From the NCBI GenBank assembly GCA_937902395.1, contig CALGTV010000106.1:1-5627 (forward strand): a DNA stretch of 5,627 nt, given 5' to 3'. Every line of letters starts with the position of its first letter. The stretch's first letter is position 1. Below are positions 1 to 5,574 of the stretch, piece after piece. The DNA is from an uncultured Ruminococcus sp. (GTDB lineage: Bacteria; Bacillota; Clostridia; Oscillospirales; Ruminococcaceae). The notes beneath the pieces were generated by a model that was not told the DNA's origin, ran no database searches, and was given only the letters and a program-made list of their open reading frames with translations. The translations under genes were made by a program, and so were the position numbers.

Positions 1-1
1 C

Positions 2-892
2 GATTCCGTTCCCGAAAAATATCTGTCCTATGCCGATAATTATGTTACAAGCGCGGGAATGTGTGTTGTATCATTCCCCAACCAAAAATATATGGAGATT
101 ACAGCTTTTTACGGCGATAAGCCTGAAACAAAGCAGTATCTCTACACCACAGAAGATAATTTCGTTCTTATGGACGGCTCAATTGAATCAGGCAGGGCAG
201 TTCAGTCAAAAAATCAGTCATTACTGCACTTTACAAAACGAAATGGCATTGATTATATTTGCTCAGATGATTCTTATGAGTTTGGCGGTTCAGGTAATAT
301 GCAGATATCATCATATACTGCACAGCGTGCCGAGAAAGTAAACATCAGCGATGATTTACAGGCTGCATGGGATGCACGAAACGGAAAGAAATATTATTTC
401 TATTCAGGAAAATATTCCAATGTTTGTTATTCAGAGTTACCCAGCATAAAATTTAATATCAATTCTGAAATCAGAGGATATGTAAATAACTATAAAATCA
501 TAGACAATAATCATTTAGAGGCTGCACTTGTTATGCCGGGAGGCAGAGATTTACAGGATATAGAAATGCGTATGGAGAACGGTACTGAGATTTTGGATAT
601 TACCAATTGTGCCATTGAATTTATTTCGGAAGATGCAATTGAAATGCTTCCCGATGATTTAACTGAAATTCAGCTTCATACAAAACAGGCGACATGGTTC
701 CGAATAAAAGATACAGGAAGCAGAACGATAAACCTTGATATGCCTGAAAATTCAGCAGTTTATGTTTACGATGCCTATGACCGTATGATTTATTCAAGCT
801 ATATGACAGAATACGGCAACGCAGTAACGCTTCCTGAAAATGGAAAGATAGTTTTCATTGGTGAAGACGGCGGAACTATTAAGATAAATTAA
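2..892 (+). CDS. C-terminal part of a probable serine hydrolase (beta-lactamase-related), 5' end outside window
   Basis: The frame is open from the left edge, so the first in-window ATG (59) is not the real start; 296 residues and a TAA stop are visible. The visible part has no transmembrane segment, is rich in alternating hydrophobic/polar (beta-strand) stretches, and contains no catalytic motif I can name. The edge sequence PEKYLSYADNY followed by VVSFPNQKYMEITAF resembles the region after the catalytic domain in clostridial serine hydrolases of the class C beta-lactamase/PBP family. The last 65 or so residues (WFRIKDTGSRTINLDMPEN onward, then VYVYDAYDRMIY) look like a small beta-sandwich of the kind often appended to secreted proteins. 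The SxxK catalytic region would be upstream, so the family call is an inference from memory. It ends 39 bases before the response regulator gene and probably shares its transcript, suggesting an extracytoplasmic product linked to the sensor system. Confidence 0.45.
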   Translation, partial: DSVPEKYLSYADNYVTSAGMCVVSFPNQKYMEITAFYGDKPETKQYLYTTEDNFVLMDGSIESGRAVQSKNQSLLHFTKRNGIDYICSDDSYEFGGSGNMQISSYTAQRAEKVNISDDLQAAWDARNGKKYYFYSGKYSNVCYSELPSIKFNINSEIRGYVNNYKIIDNNHLEAALVMPGGRDLQDIEMRMENGTEILDITNCAIEFISEDAIEMLPDDLTEIQLHTKQATWFRIKDTGSRTINLDMPENSAVYVYDAYDRMIYSSYMTEYGNAVTLPENGKIVFIGEDGGTIKIN

Positions 893-931
893 AGCAGTAC
901 TATACGATATTGCCTGAAAAGGAGAATAATA

Positions 932-1669
932 ATGAAGTATCAATGTTTAATGATTGATGACGATGTGACAATTGCAGAAACAACAGCGGAGTATTTCAAT
1001 TTCTTTGATATAAAAACCGCATACGTGACAGGTTACAATGAAGCTGAAACATTTTTGGAAGAAAATGAAGTTTCGCTGCTTCTTCTGGATATCAATCTGG
1101 GAGAACGCTCAGGATTTGAACTGTGTAAGCAGATTCGTGCAAAATATGATATGCCGATTTTATTCATCAGTGCACGTACAAGCGATGATGATATTCTCAC
1201 AGCCCTTAATATCGGCGGTGACGATTACATAAAAAAACCGTATACACTTAATATTCTCCTTGCAAAAGTAAAAGCAATTCTTAAACGATATGAAAACAGC
1301 AGCGTCAGACAGCAAATGTTTGACGCCAAAGCTGTTTCTGAAGATAAGCAGTCAACGCAGAAACAGGAAAAAGAAATCCTTATAGCTGGAAATATTTATC
1401 TTGATACTGCATCACATAAGCTTATCAATAATGGCAATATTTTACCATTGAAAGCAATGGAATATAAGATGCTGCTGTACTTGCTTGAAAATCGTGGCAG
1501 AGTTGTTTCAAAGGATGAATTTCTGAAAAATGTATGGGAAGATGAATTTATCGGTGAAGGAACACTTGCTGTTCATATAAGGCATCTTCGGGAAAAAATT
1601 GAAGCTGACAGCAATTCTCCGCAGATAATAAAAACTGTCTGGGGAGTAGGATATATCATGGAGGCATGA
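932..1669 (+). CDS. OmpR/PhoB-family response regulator
   Basis: DNA-binding response regulator of 245 residues, acting in the cytoplasm with the sensor kinase encoded just downstream. The receiver domain covers about residues 1-119: acidic residues D9/D10 in MIDDD, phospho-acceptor D53 in LLLLDINLG, S80 in FISAR, and K102 in YIKKPY, so all key residues are present. A polar linker (about 120-148, rich in Q, K, E and S) joins it to a winged-helix domain (about 149-245) with the family signatures LPLKAMEYKMLLYLLENRG, VHIRHLREKIE and TVWGVGYIME. The linker is rather long for the family. The ATG at 932 has a GGAG ribosome binding site at 921-924 with 7 bases between. Neighbours suggest an envelope-stress or cell-wall-antibiotic type of system, but neither the target genes nor a specific subfamily can be read from the sequence. 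Confidence 0.95.
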   Translation: MKYQCLMIDDDVTIAETTAEYFNFFDIKTAYVTGYNEAETFLEENEVSLLLLDINLGERSGFELCKQIRAKYDMPILFISARTSDDDILTALNIGGDDYIKKPYTLNILLAKVKAILKRYENSSVRQQMFDAKAVSEDKQSTQKQEKEILIAGNIYLDTASHKLINNGNILPLKAMEYKMLLYLLENRGRVVSKDEFLKNVWEDEFIGEGTLAVHIRHLREKIEADSNSPQIIKTVWGVGYIMEA

Positions 1670-1676
1670 TGTTTAT

Positions 1677-2945
1677 ATGAAATACAGTAAAATACTGCTT
1701 CTTGTAATTGCAATTATTCTTGCAGGAATGGCATTGTTTGCTACGCTGACATTTTCCTATCAAGATAAAAAGGTAGATACACTTGCATTAAATGACCTGA
1801 CAGAAACTGTAAAAGAAAATTGGGGAGAACTTGAAACTGTTGATTTGAGTGGTTTTAAGATGGAAATGCTCATATTCAATAGTGAAAATATGGTTGTTTA
1901 TTCAACAGCTGCACAGGATTTGAAAGATATAAATTCTACAGAGGAAGCAATGCAGAACGAATGTCTTTGTCTGAGTGTTCATGATGAAAGCAGATTTTTG
2001 GGAACAATTGTAATTCCTGATCCTGCAAAAACAAGTTATAATGCTATAAGGTTCAGGTTATTGGTATCATCAGGCATTTTATTATTGATTATAATTACAG
2101 CAGTTCTCATATACGGTGTTTACGTCAGAATGACAATTATCAGACCGTTTCGCAAAATGGAGCAGTTTGCAGTTAATGTTGCAAACGGAAAACTTGATGA
2201 GCCGTTAATGCTTGCACAAAATAATCTATTCGGAAAATTTACAGAAAGCTTTGATATTATGCGTGAGGAACTTAAAGCGTCACGCCGCCGTGAAACTGCG
2301 TTGAAGCTTAAAGAAAAGGAAATGATTGCATCTCTCAGTCATGACCTTAAAACGCCGATTACAGGAATAAAGCTGCTGTGTGAACTTTTGCATGTAAAGG
2401 TTAAAGATAAATATCTGCTTGAAAAAATCAACAATATCAATCAGAAAGCAGAGCAGATAAACGTGCTTGTTAATGACCTGCTGACATCTTCTTTGGATGA
2501 CCTTGGAGAAATTCAGGTTGAATGTCGGGATGAATCATTCGAGATTTTACATCAGTTGTTGTCGGAGCTGGATACAAGTACGCTTGCACGGGAGAGTAAA
2601 ATCCCTGAATGTATGATACTTGTGGATAAGACAAGACTTTCTCAGATTATCGGCAATATCATAGGTAATTCCTATAAATATGCCGGAACAGTTATTGACG
2701 TTGGCTATAAAATCCGAGAGGGTTATCTTGAAATGTCATTCCGTGATTATGGCACAGGTGTTCCAAAAGATGAAATCAGTCTTGTAACTGCACGTTTTTA
2801 TCGTGGAAGCAATGCTTCTGAAAAAGACGGTTGCGGTCTTGGTTTGTATATTTCAAGTATGTTAATGGAAAGAATGAATGGTGAGCTTATATGCTCTCAT
2901 CGTGAGGACGGTTTCTTAGTAACGCTGTTAATTCCTCTTTCTTGA
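1677..2945 (+). CDS. membrane sensor histidine kinase (HAMP, HisKA, HATPase_c)
   Basis: Sensor kinase of 422 residues, cognate to the preceding response regulator. TM1 lies at about residues 5-27 and TM2 at about 128-150, enclosing an extracytoplasmic sensor region of about 100 residues with no recognised domain. A HAMP linker follows (about 151-205, with the usual proline at P157), then a HisKA domain whose H-box SLSHDLKTPITG carries the phospho-accepting H222. The ATPase domain has an N-box (IIGNIIGNSYKYAG, N327/N331), a G1 box (DYGTGVP, D357) and a G2 box (GCGLGLYI, residues 385-392), so it should be active. The start is 7 bases after the regulator stop. The GGAGG at 1660-1664 is 12 bases from the ATG, rather far, and a three-codon ORF lies between them, so expression may depend on coupling to regulator translation. 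No clear GC-rich terminator follows the stop. The signal sensed cannot be deduced. Confidence 0.95.
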   Translation: MKYSKILLLVIAIILAGMALFATLTFSYQDKKVDTLALNDLTETVKENWGELETVDLSGFKMEMLIFNSENMVVYSTAAQDLKDINSTEEAMQNECLCLSVHDESRFLGTIVIPDPAKTSYNAIRFRLLVSSGILLLIIITAVLIYGVYVRMTIIRPFRKMEQFAVNVANGKLDEPLMLAQNNLFGKFTESFDIMREELKASRRRETALKLKEKEMIASLSHDLKTPITGIKLLCELLHVKVKDKYLLEKINNINQKAEQINVLVNDLLTSSLDDLGEIQVECRDESFEILHQLLSELDTSTLARESKIPECMILVDKTRLSQIIGNIIGNSYKYAGTVIDVGYKIREGYLEMSFRDYGTGVPKDEISLVTARFYRGSNASEKDGCGLGLYISSMLMERMNGELICSHREDGFLVTLLIPLS

Positions 2946-3062
2946 GTATTGAGATTTTATGAACAAGCAAATTTATACCATAGAATTAGAAATTACATGA
3001 GTTATAAAATAATTTTTGTGATTAATATTTTTGAAAAATGATTAATGAAATTCATTCTACAG
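2946..3062. other. AT-rich intergenic stretch with two short palindromes
   Basis: No credible gene is present here; the ATG at 2960 opens only a 13-codon frame. Two perfect palindromes are visible: ATTTTTGAAAAAT at 3027-3039 and AATGAAATTCATT at 3044-3056. The first is A/T only apart from its centre and is a poor terminator for the upstream kinase gene. The second ends six bases before the -35 box at 3063 and could be a regulator site or chance in AT-rich DNA. Confidence 0.4.
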
Positions 3063-3091
3063 TTGACATTTGTAAATTTATTCTGTATAAT
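3063..3091 (+). promoter_or_regulatory. consensus sigma-70/sigma-A promoter for the MBL-fold hydrolase
   Basis: TTGACA at 3063-3068 and TATAAT at 3086-3091 are both exact consensus hexamers with the optimal 17-bp spacer. Transcription should begin near 3098, about 15 bases before the foldback element. The boxes point at the hydrolase gene and no other + strand gene intervenes, so this should be its promoter even though the start codon is about 200 bases away. Confidence 0.85.
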
Positions 3092-3112
3092 AGAGATAAA
3101 TGAAAATTTATT

Positions 3113-3276
3113 TAAGGGCATCTCTAAAAACCCCTTTTGAGAAAAAACAGCTATGCATGGCATCTACTGCGTCAACCTCCCTTGGAGTGCGGCAGCACGC
3201 CTGCGGAAGGTTTCTTTGTAGCTGCCATACCTATCTGCTTTTCCTTTAACCAAACGGGTTTTTAGAGATGCCCTTA
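3113..3276. mobile_element. 164-bp foldback MITE-like element with 21-bp perfect terminal inverted repeats
   Basis: Bases 3113-3133 (TAAGGGCATCTCTAAAAA, then CCC) are exactly repeated in inverted orientation at 3256-3276. The interior is also imperfectly self-complementary: CAGCTATGCATGGCATCTAC on the left (from 3148) matches the complement of GTAGCTGCCATACCTATCTG (3219-3238), and a small hairpin GTGC-GGCA-GCAC (3187-3198) sits within two bases of the element midpoint. The whole unit can therefore fold as one long hairpin. It has no ORF. It is more GC-rich than its surroundings, which suggests separate origin. ATT flanks both ends (3110-3112 and 3277-3279) and may be a target duplication; if the ends are instead AGGGC...GCCCT, the duplication would be TA. 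The short length, inverted ends and absence of coding capacity fit a non-autonomous element moved in trans by an insertion-sequence transposase. I cannot name the parent family. Confidence 0.8.
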
Positions 3277-3283
3277 ATTATCT

Positions 3284-3290
3284 GAGGTGG
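3284..3290 (+). promoter_or_regulatory. ribosome binding site GAGGTGG that fixes the MBL gene start
   Basis: GAGGTGG lies five bases before the ATG at 3296. The in-frame GTG at 3287 falls inside this site and has no Shine-Dalgarno sequence of its own, since the bases before it are the element end plus AT-rich DNA. The ATG at 3296 is therefore preferred. The site begins only eight bases after the foldback element, so a leader hairpin would end right beside it. Confidence 0.75.
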
Positions 3291-3295
3291 TAGAA

Positions 3296-3979
3296 ATGAC
3301 GTTAATAAACAGTGGTCGTATAAATTTTTATTATAGCGGAGATGTAACGCTGTATATTCTGAAAGGTAAAGAATCTGACCTTCTGATTGATACAGGATTC
3401 ATTGGCACATGGAAGAAAATGCAGAATTGGATTAATCAGTATAATGTAAAGCACGTATTATTGACGCACGCTCATGTTGACCACGATTTTAATGCTGCAA
3501 GATTGCAGGAAATGGGAGCAAAAGTATTATTAAGTGCTGCTGATAAGAACTTACGTCAGAATTTTCTTTCCCAGCCTGTTAAACCTACAGCACCGAAATA
3601 TCGTTTGCGTAATATAACACAGCTTATAGGCGGTGCATTGGTGAAAAGCAAGCCGTATATACCTGACATTTATCTGAAAGAAAATGACAGAGATTTATTG
3701 AAATCACTTGGTTATGATGCGGAAATAATCCCATTACCAGGGCATACGTATGGTTCAATAGGTGTTTTAAGTAACGGTGTTTTGTATTGCGGTGATGCCT
3801 TTACAATGCTTTGGAAAAAGCCTGATGTAACACCTCATGCTGTAAGTATTCAGGATATGGAGAAGTCTTTGAAAACAATACTTGAATTAAATCCCAAATG
3901 GCTTGCATGTGGTCATGGTGTGCCTGTAAAAATGGGCAAGGCTCGTCCTGTAATTGAGGAATACCTAAATATCTTATGA
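3296..3979 (+). CDS. MBL-fold metallo-hydrolase
   Basis: Predicted cytoplasmic metallo-hydrolase of 227 residues with no signal peptide. With the start at 3296, the zinc-binding motif THAHVDH gives H58, H60, D62 and H63. H150 is in PGHTYGSIGVL, the bridging aspartate D167 in YCGDAF, and H207 in CGHGVP. This is the full ligand set of the two-metal MBL fold, so an active enzyme is expected, and the N-terminal strands (YILKGKESDLLIDTGF) are typical. The substrate cannot be deduced: the superfamily includes thioesterases (glyoxalase II type), lactonases, beta-lactamases and others, and nothing here points to antibiotic resistance. The gene has its own consensus promoter, with a MITE-like element inserted in the leader, and it is followed by a terminator hairpin, so it appears monocistronic. 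An alternative GTG start at 3287 would add three residues but is less likely. Confidence 0.92.
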   Translation: MTLINSGRINFYYSGDVTLYILKGKESDLLIDTGFIGTWKKMQNWINQYNVKHVLLTHAHVDHDFNAARLQEMGAKVLLSAADKNLRQNFLSQPVKPTAPKYRLRNITQLIGGALVKSKPYIPDIYLKENDRDLLKSLGYDAEIIPLPGHTYGSIGVLSNGVLYCGDAFTMLWKKPDVTPHAVSIQDMEKSLKTILELNPKWLACGHGVPVKMGKARPVIEEYLNIL

Positions 3980-4036
3980 TTATAAGTGGAGTTTGGTTTA
4001 AAATCCGTAAATGTTATGATTAAAATGACTATAAAA

Positions 4037-4083
4037 ATACCCTCGTACAGATAACTCAAAATCTGTATAACGGTATATTTTTA
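4037..4083. terminator. bidirectional terminator between convergent genes
   Basis: ATACC (4037-4041) pairs with GGTAT (4072-4076), and TACAGAT (4046-4052) pairs with ATCTGTA (4061-4067), leaving an eight-base loop and a small internal bulge. On the + strand the stem is followed by ATTTTTA; on the - strand it is followed by TTTTTATAG, so either direction could use it. It lies 57 bases after the hydrolase stop and directly against the stop codon of the leftward oxidoreductase gene. The stem is AT-rich, so efficiency is uncertain. Confidence 0.7.
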
Positions 4084-4767
4084 CTTCCACGGACGCTTAC
4101 CATTTGTCCAGCCTTTAGCTTTCCAGTATTCAACATCCGCAGGATTGAATCCTTTTTTCTGCATAACAGACATTATGCTAAAGAATGCTTTTGTTTTTAA
4201 GTCAGGCTTAATTGTACTAGCTTTTTTTGAAATAGTCATTGCAAGAGATGTTGTCTTTTTATCAATTTTTGATTTTATAGAGGGTTTTACCATTTCCCAA
4301 CGTGTTTCCATAACTGCAAATCCCAGCTTGTATGTCTTTGCAATACCCCAGAAAAAAGTGCTGTCCGCCATATCCTTTATTGTACTTTTCATACCTGCTC
4401 CGGCAGCTGTTGAAATGCATATAGCCTGTTTTTTGAACATCTTTTCTTCAGGACGGTGAACTAAAAATCTGTAACCATAGTGGTCAAGAAAAGCTTTCAT
4501 AGAGCCAGTTGTATGCATAACATAGACAGGACTTGTGAGAATAATTACATCAGCTTCGTCCATAGCTTTTGTTATTGGCAGAAGCTTTTCATAGTGAGGA
4601 CATTTTGTTTCATCTGTAAAACAAACGGCACAGCCTTTGCAGAAACAATCGAAATCTGTAGGCAGAAAGAATTCCGTAACCTCTCCGCCAAGTTTATCAC
4701 AAAGCTGCTTTGCAATATTGTATGTAGAGCCTTTGTGGCTTTGTCCATGAATAACTGTAATTTTCAT
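4081..4767 (-). CDS. flavodoxin-fold NAD(P)H-dependent oxidoreductase, possible iron-sulfur flavoprotein
   Basis: Cytoplasmic flavoprotein of 228 residues in the NADPH-dependent FMN reductase/flavodoxin-like superfamily. The N-terminal strand and phosphate-binding loop (ITVIHGQSHKGSTYNIA, residues 3-19) and the second FMN-contact region (ADVIILTSPVYVMHTTGSMKAFLDH, about 73-97) are clear. Between them are clustered cysteines C41, C43, C46, C49 and C56. The spacing C43-x2-C46-x2-C49-x6-C56 fits the compact motif of iron-sulfur flavoproteins, though many relatives with similar cysteines have not been shown to bind a cluster. The basic C-terminal part (about 150-228, ending GWTNGKRPWK) has no recognised domain. 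The ATG overlaps the stop of the TetR gene by one base (TAATG), and its ribosome binding site AGAGG (near 4774-4779) lies inside the TetR 3' end, so the two should be co-translated. Likely role: reduction of quinones, nitro compounds, disulfides or other electrophiles sensed by the TetR partner. Confidence 0.9.
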   Translation of the reverse strand: MKITVIHGQSHKGSTYNIAKQLCDKLGGEVTEFFLPTDFDCFCKGCAVCFTDETKCPHYEKLLPITKAMDEADVIILTSPVYVMHTTGSMKAFLDHYGYRFLVHRPEEKMFKKQAICISTAAGAGMKSTIKDMADSTFFWGIAKTYKLGFAVMETRWEMVKPSIKSKIDKKTTSLAMTISKKASTIKPDLKTKAFFSIMSVMQKKGFNPADVEYWKAKGWTNGKRPWK

Positions 4768-5387
4768 TATTTTTCCTCTTTTCTGTAAAGCCTTGTGAAC
4801 TGTAGTACGTGTTGTTCAAGTAGCGCTGTAAATTCTGCTTCACGGTTCGGATCTCTGTCACATAAGGTAAGCAGCACGAATATCGGTGCATAAAACTGCA
4901 GAGCCATTACATTTGGATTTTCTTCTTTCAGCACTCCTTTTAAGCATAGCATTGAGAATAATGCTGATTGATATGAAAGAGGGTCATCAGCATATTGCTT
5001 TGTAAAAAACTGTGCAATTTCAGAGTTGTTAAATTGCTCAATGGTCAGCATTTTACGGAATTTCTGTGCATATTCGTCATGAAGAAAATATGAAAATAAT
5101 TCTAAACCCATTTTCACAATTTCATTTTCAGAAACAGAAGAATATATTTCAGCATCAGCAGAAGCGTTGTTTCCATTCAGATTAAGCATTGAAGCTTGTC
5201 TATCGTAGCTGCTTTTCATTTCATCAAGAATAGCATTAAAAATATCCTGTTTGCTTTTATAATGTTTGTATAGCGATGGTGCCTTAATTCCAACAGCTTC
5301 TGCAATTTCTGCAACAAATACGTTGGCATAGCCTTTTTCTGAAAATAAGGTCAATGCCGCATCAAGTATTTTTTTCTTTGTACTCAT
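4767..5387 (-). CDS. TetR/AcrR-family transcriptional repressor
   Basis: One-component repressor of 206 residues, a normal length for the family. The N-terminal DNA-binding domain is typical: KKKILDAALTLFSEKGY (residues 4-20), then a helix-turn-helix at about 24-43 (VAEIAEAVGIKAPSLYKHYKSK) whose recognition helix is about 35-43. Residues from about 50 to 206 form the helical ligand-binding and dimerisation region, which is divergent, so the inducer cannot be predicted. The start is supported by a strong AAGGAGG site at 5394-5400, six bases before the ATG. It is the first gene of a two-gene operon with the oxidoreductase. Two inverted repeats in the promoter just upstream are the likely binding sites of this protein, giving autorepression relieved by a ligand, perhaps a substrate of the enzyme. 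Confidence 0.95.
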   Translation of the reverse strand: MSTKKKILDAALTLFSEKGYANVFVAEIAEAVGIKAPSLYKHYKSKQDIFNAILDEMKSSYDRQASMLNLNGNNASADAEIYSSVSENEIVKMGLELFSYFLHDEYAQKFRKMLTIEQFNNSEIAQFFTKQYADDPLSYQSALFSMLCLKGVLKEENPNVMALQFYAPIFVLLTLCDRDPNREAEFTALLEQHVLQFTRLYRKEEK

Positions 5388-5402
5388 AAATATCCTCCTT
5401 TA

Positions 5403-5418
5403 GATAATTTGAATTAGC
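5403..5418 (-). promoter_or_regulatory. operator O2, near-copy of O1 just downstream of the transcription start
   Basis: On the - strand this reads GCTAATTCAAATTATC, the same design as O1 with one mismatch between its arms. Its left arm is identical to that of O1. Centre-to-centre distance from O1 is 32 bp, close to three helical turns, so two dimers would sit on the same face of the DNA. It falls at about +4 to +19 of the predicted transcript and ends before the ribosome binding site. Confidence 0.72.
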
Positions 5419-5427
5419 CATATTTAT

Positions 5428-5456
5428 ATTATAAGCTAATTTCAATTAGCTGTCAA
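5428..5456 (-). promoter_or_regulatory. consensus promoter of the TetR-oxidoreductase operon
   Basis: Read on the - strand, TTGACA (5456-5451) and TATAAT (5433-5428) are exact consensus with a 17-bp spacer. The expected transcription start is near 5421, giving a leader of about 34 bases. A-rich and T-rich runs just upstream of the -35 box (5460-5481) may act as an UP-like element. Such a strong promoter fits a gene kept off by a tight repressor. Confidence 0.88.
5435..5450 (-). promoter_or_regulatory. operator O1, perfect inverted repeat in the promoter spacer
   Basis: On the - strand this reads GCTAATTGAAATTAGC: two perfect 7-bp arms around a 2-bp centre. It fills 16 of the 17 bases between the -35 and -10 boxes, so a bound dimer would exclude RNA polymerase. 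Size and symmetry suit a TetR dimer, and the gene driven is a TetR repressor. Confidence 0.82.
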
Positions 5457-5528
5457 GTGCTTTTTGAAAAGTTTATAAAAAGCTATATATGATTTTACAG
5501 CCATATCATACAACAATTTTCAAAAAAT
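5457..5528. other. AT-rich spacer without a recognisable gene
   Basis: This 72-base stretch between the repressor promoter and the terminator hairpin has no ORF. It contains short self-complementary A/T runs such as CTTTTTGAAAAG (5459-5470) and TTTTCAAAA (5517-5525), which I regard as composition effects. It may help the adjacent promoter as an upstream A/T element. Confidence 0.35.
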
Positions 5529-5564
5529 AATCCTGCCTCAGCCAAAGCCGAGACAGGATTTTTT
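5522..5564. terminator. strong intrinsic terminator, bidirectional
   Basis: AATCCTG (5529-5535) pairs with CAGGATT (5554-5560), CTC (5537-5539) with GAG (5550-5552), and GC (5541-5542) with GC (5547-5548), giving a GC-rich stem with a CAAA loop and two single mismatches. A run of six T follows on each strand (5559-5564 on +, 5527-5522 on -). It starts 10 bases after the stop of the partial leftward gene, so its main role is to end that transcript and insulate the TetR operon promoter. Confidence 0.9.
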
Positions 5565-5574
5565 GCATTTGAGT

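Noticed and set aside
30..341. A + strand 103-codon frame at the left edge
   Set aside because: It overlaps the long frame that is open from the window edge to 892 and reads as an out-of-frame shadow without family features.
1038..1232. A 64-codon frame inside the response regulator gene
   Set aside because: It is entirely within the receiver domain coding sequence in another frame; all conserved regulator residues are in the main frame.
3027..3039. ATTTTTGAAAAAT palindrome as the terminator of the sensor kinase transcript
   Set aside because: The stem is only A/T pairs with a one-base centre and no following T-run, so it is too weak to be called a terminator.
3113..3276. Foldback element as a riboswitch or attenuator
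   Set aside because: The perfect 21-bp ends, possible flanking target duplication and lack of a T-run terminator after the stem fit a mobile repeat better than a metabolite sensor.
3287..3295. GTG at 3287 as the start of the MBL hydrolase
   Set aside because: The GTG is part of the GAGGTGG ribosome binding site for the ATG at 3296 and has no site of its own.
4145..4788. Two + strand open frames of about 100 codons (4145-4459 and 4480-4788)
   Set aside because: They lie antisense to the oxidoreductase gene, have no good ribosome binding site or recognisable domain, and are explained by the opposite-strand coding frame.
4697..4891. A - strand 64-codon frame spanning the TetR/oxidoreductase junction
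   Set aside because: It overlaps both genes in another frame, and the TAATG overlap with an internal ribosome binding site already accounts for the junction.
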